A DNA stretch of 6,750 bases from Nitrospirae bacterium CG2_30_53_67 (GTDB taxonomy: Bacteria; CG2-30-53-67), in the NCBI GenBank assembly GCA_001873285.1, contig MNYV01000080.1, positions 1-6,750 of the forward strand, given 5' to 3'. This document shows positions 5,003-6,750 of this stretch, one piece after another (the stretch's first letter is position 1; the number at the start of each line of letters is the position of its first letter). A program made the translations under genes and the position numbers. The notes under the pieces were generated by a model. That model was not told where the DNA came from, searched no databases, and saw only the letters and a list, made by a program, of their open reading frames with translations.

Positions 5003-6217
5003 ATGATCCAGGAACACCCGAAACTCCGTCCTCTGATGGTCTTTCCGATCAGCCAACCGGATGGAGGGGCCGCCATTTGTTTGAGAGATCCGGAAGGGTT
5101 CTCAGATGCCGCTTTGATGATTAATCATGCAACCTATCTGATGATGACGTTGATGGATGGGACGCGTGACGTGAGCGGCATCCAGGCGGATTTCATGCGG
5201 CAGACCCAAGTCATGATTCCCAGGGAGCAGATTGTTGACCTGATCGGGAAACTCCATCAGTATCTTTTTCTGGACGGCGAAGGATTCCGCCTGCACCGGA
5301 AGAGGATCGAAGAAGACTTTCTCCATGCAAGCGTCCGGCCTGCCGCACACAGCGGAACGGCCTATCCTCAAACGGCCGAAGAACTCTCCGGTTTTCTTAC
5401 GGGATTTTTCAGCGCCCTGAAAGAATCAGCTCATCCGGACGGAACCGTCTCCGGAATCATCGCTCCGCATATGGATATCAGGGAGGCCGGAAGCTGTTAT
5501 GCCTCCGCCTATGCCCGTCTAAAGGGGAGCGCCGCCTCCACCATGATTATCCTGGGGACTGCGCACGGGAGCATCGGGGAGAACCGGTATTCGATCTGCC
5601 CAAAAGATTTTGAAACGCCTCTGGGCGTGATCCCTTGCGATCAGGAGGGAATCGAGCAGATCCACGATGCCGCAGGAGTGGACTGGACACAAGGCCAGCT
5701 CGGCCACCGGATCGAACACTCTGTGGAATTTCAGGCGGTTTTTTTGCGGTATCTTTTCCCGGAGAGGGAGATCAAGATCATTCCGGTATTGTGCAACTCT
5801 TTTGCGGATCTCATGGATAGGCCCGAGGGTCCCATGTATGATGATTCCATCCGCCTCTTCGTTGAAACCCTGAAGGCTTTCCTGGCCCGGCGGAACGGCA
5901 AGGCAGCCCTGATCGCCGGGGCGGACCTGAGCCATGTAGGCCCGAAATTCGGGGATTCCATGCCCTTGACCGAGACCGACCTCGTCTCACTGAAAACCCA
6001 TGACCTTTCATTGATCAGGCATGTTGAGGAGGGGGATGCTGAGGGGTTCTTCAAGGAGATACAAAAAGAGAGGGAAAGCCACAATGTCTGCGGCCTCCCC
6101 AACATCTATACCTTTCTCAAGATTATGGAGGGAGGGAAAGGCCGCCTTCTTGATTACGGCCAATTCTTCGAGCCGCCGACCTCATCCGCCGTAAGCTATG
6201 CCTCGCTGGTCTTCTAA
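5003..6217 (+). CDS. Memo-family protein (AmmeMemoRadiSam system protein B type) with N-terminal PqqD-like domain
   Basis: 404 aa from the ATG at 5003. Memo proteins share the fold of class III extradiol dioxygenases and bind iron or copper; the bacterial reaction is unknown. The Memo domain (about 112-404) keeps the metal-site pattern H156 (APHMD), H188 (LGTAH), E238/H239 (EHSVEFQ), D308/H311 (GADLSH) and C363 (CGLP). Typical PHAGY and GPSHH motifs are replaced by the variant forms of a longer subfamily. The first about 100 residues, including LMDGTRDVSGI (50-60), resemble the PqqD-like winged helix, a fold that in other systems presents peptides to radical SAM enzymes. That is a pattern-based call. 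AAAGGT lies about 9 nt before the 5003 ATG. The ATG at 4994 is only one base from it, and a longer frame begins at TTG 4967. The gene stands alone: the AMMECR1-like and radical SAM partners are not in the window. Confidence 0.85.
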   Translation: MIQEHPKLRPLMVFPISQPDGGAAICLRDPEGFSDAALMINHATYLMMTLMDGTRDVSGIQADFMRQTQVMIPREQIVDLIGKLHQYLFLDGEGFRLHRKRIEEDFLHASVRPAAHSGTAYPQTAEELSGFLTGFFSALKESAHPDGTVSGIIAPHMDIREAGSCYASAYARLKGSAASTMIILGTAHGSIGENRYSICPKDFETPLGVIPCDQEGIEQIHDAAGVDWTQGQLGHRIEHSVEFQAVFLRYLFPEREIKIIPVLCNSFADLMDRPEGPMYDDSIRLFVETLKAFLARRNGKAALIAGADLSHVGPKFGDSMPLTETDLVSLKTHDLSLIRHVEEGDAEGFFKEIQKERESHNVCGLPNIYTFLKIMEGGKGRLLDYGQFFEPPTSSAVSYASLVF

Positions 6218-6290
6218 TCGTCCACTTTCCCGGCCTGGTCCGTCAGGTGACAGGGAGCCCCTTCAAGGATGAACGTGACCGTCATGCGAT

Positions 6291-6623
6291 TCAGTTCCGT
6301 CCGAAATCATCCTCCAGGCGTTCGATATCGTCCTCTCCGAAGTAGTCCCCTTTTTGCACCTCGATGAAAATCAGATTACGGGTTCCGGGATTTAAGATCC
6401 GGTGTGCGGCGCCGCACGGGATATCCATGGATTCTCCGGCCGTGCGCGGGACCTCACGGCCGTTCAGGGTGACCACGGCCTCTCCGGTCACCACGTGCCA
6501 GTGTTCCGAACGGCGCCGGTGCCTCTGATAGCTCAGCCGCTTTCCGGGATAGACCGTGATTCGTTTGACCTTATGGTCTTCCCTGTCCGAATTGATCTTA
6601 GGAAATAAAGGCAAACCTGTCAA
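6291..6623 (-). CDS. Stand-alone cupin of the mannose-6-phosphate isomerase type II family
   Basis: 110 aa, close to the C-terminal isomerase domain of bifunctional ManC/AlgA enzymes but without the guanylyltransferase part. Core motifs are KVKRITVYPGKRLSYQRH (18-35), EHWHVVTGEAVVTL (40-53), IPCGAAHRILNPG (68-80) and the signature tail IEVQKGDYFGEDDIERLED (87-105). The likely metal ligands Q33, H35, E40 and H74 are kept. The family converts mannose-6-phosphate and fructose-6-phosphate, but short single-cupin members are often of unproven function, so activity is inferred. The start is uncertain. The only in-frame options are TTG at 6623, which directly follows a TGA, or TTG at 6614, and neither has a good ribosome site. 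The usual N-terminal RPWG-type segment is missing. It converges with the Memo gene and begins 16 nt after the stop of the preceding minus-strand gene. Confidence 0.82.
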   Translation of the reverse strand: MTGLPLFPKINSDREDHKVKRITVYPGKRLSYQRHRRRSEHWHVVTGEAVVTLNGREVPRTAGESMDIPCGAAHRILNPGTRNLIFIEVQKGDYFGEDDIERLEDDFGRN

Positions 6624-6639
6624 TCATATAGTTGCGTGA

Positions 6640-6750
6640 TCACAATCTTGTCCAGGAGAGCCACCGGGACATGAGGCTCTTGACCAGGGGGGTGAGGCGT
6701 GTCTTGTTGTAAAGATCGCCCGTCTGGCGGATAGCCTCTGCCTGTGTAGG
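6640..6750 (-). CDS. C-terminal end of an unrecognised protein (partial, runs off right edge)
   Basis: On the minus strand a frame enters at 6750 and ends at TGA (6642-6640), giving 36 residues that include GDLYNKTRLTPLVKSLM and end in SWTRL. Third codon positions are mostly G or C, as in the clear genes nearby, which favours this frame. The other two frames are also open over much of the stretch, so the choice is not certain. I do not recognise the family from this fragment. It is probably co-transcribed with the cupin gene 16 nt downstream. Confidence 0.4.
   Translation of the reverse strand, partial: PTQAEAIRQTGDLYNKTRLTPLVKSLMSRWLSWTRL

Noticed and set aside
5519-5935. Minus-strand open frame of 138 codons
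   Set aside because: It is antisense to the Memo domain and has no recognisable motif.
6636-6643. GTGATCAC palindrome upstream of the cupin gene as a Crp-like site
   Set aside because: The half-sites are not spaced like the TGTGA-N6-TCACA consensus, and the palindrome overlaps the end of the upstream gene. An 8-bp palindrome is expected by chance.

Overview
This looks like ordinary chromosomal DNA from a free-living Gram-negative bacterium. The mix of genes (LarC, a long-form Memo protein with an extra N-terminal domain, HD-GYP signalling, a coiled-coil M23 peptidase) and the TTGACCCC-rich intergenic repeats fit a Desulfobacterota/Deltaproteobacteria or Nitrospirota lineage best. That placement is inference; no rRNA or other marker gene is present. 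No transposase, phage gene, tRNA, rRNA or CRISPR array was seen.

Layout, left to right. Positions 1-259 hold no gene. They contain a degenerate TTGACCCC repeat pair that is G-rich on the minus strand, then a strong intrinsic terminator serving the minus-strand gene. Positions 260-1159 (minus) encode a membrane-anchored M23 (LytM-type) cell-wall endopeptidase. An AT-rich spacer at 1160-1525 carries two candidate sigma70 promoters for that gene. Positions 1526-4790 (minus) hold a compact four-gene run, read larC -> cutA -> PAS/HD-GYP -> endonuclease III-like glycosylase. Two of its three junctions are 4-nt ATGA overlaps and the third is a 24-nt gap. A divergent intergenic region (4791-5002) separates larC from a plus-strand Memo-family gene (5003-6217). 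This converges on a minus-strand stand-alone mannose-6-phosphate-isomerase-type cupin (6291-6623). The 3' end of an unrecognised minus-strand gene enters at the right edge (6640-6750).

Functionally, larC (nickel-pincer cofactor maturation) and cutA (divalent-cation binding) share a metal theme. The PAS/HD-GYP protein is a probable cyclic-di-GMP phosphodiesterase with a sensory domain. The last operon gene is a base-excision DNA glycosylase of the MagIII-like branch. No shared pathway is obvious; co-transcription is the only link the sequence supports. The other Lar biosynthesis genes (larB, larE) and the other AmmeMemoRadiSam partners (AMMECR1-like protein, radical SAM enzyme) are absent here.

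I see no clearly new multi-gene system. The best leads are: the glycosylase ORF stops exactly where the fourth Fe-S cysteine is expected; the Memo protein carries a PqqD-like N-terminal domain; the HD-GYP protein has Glu in place of the last metal-ligand Asp; and the left-edge repeat has a G-quadruplex pattern.
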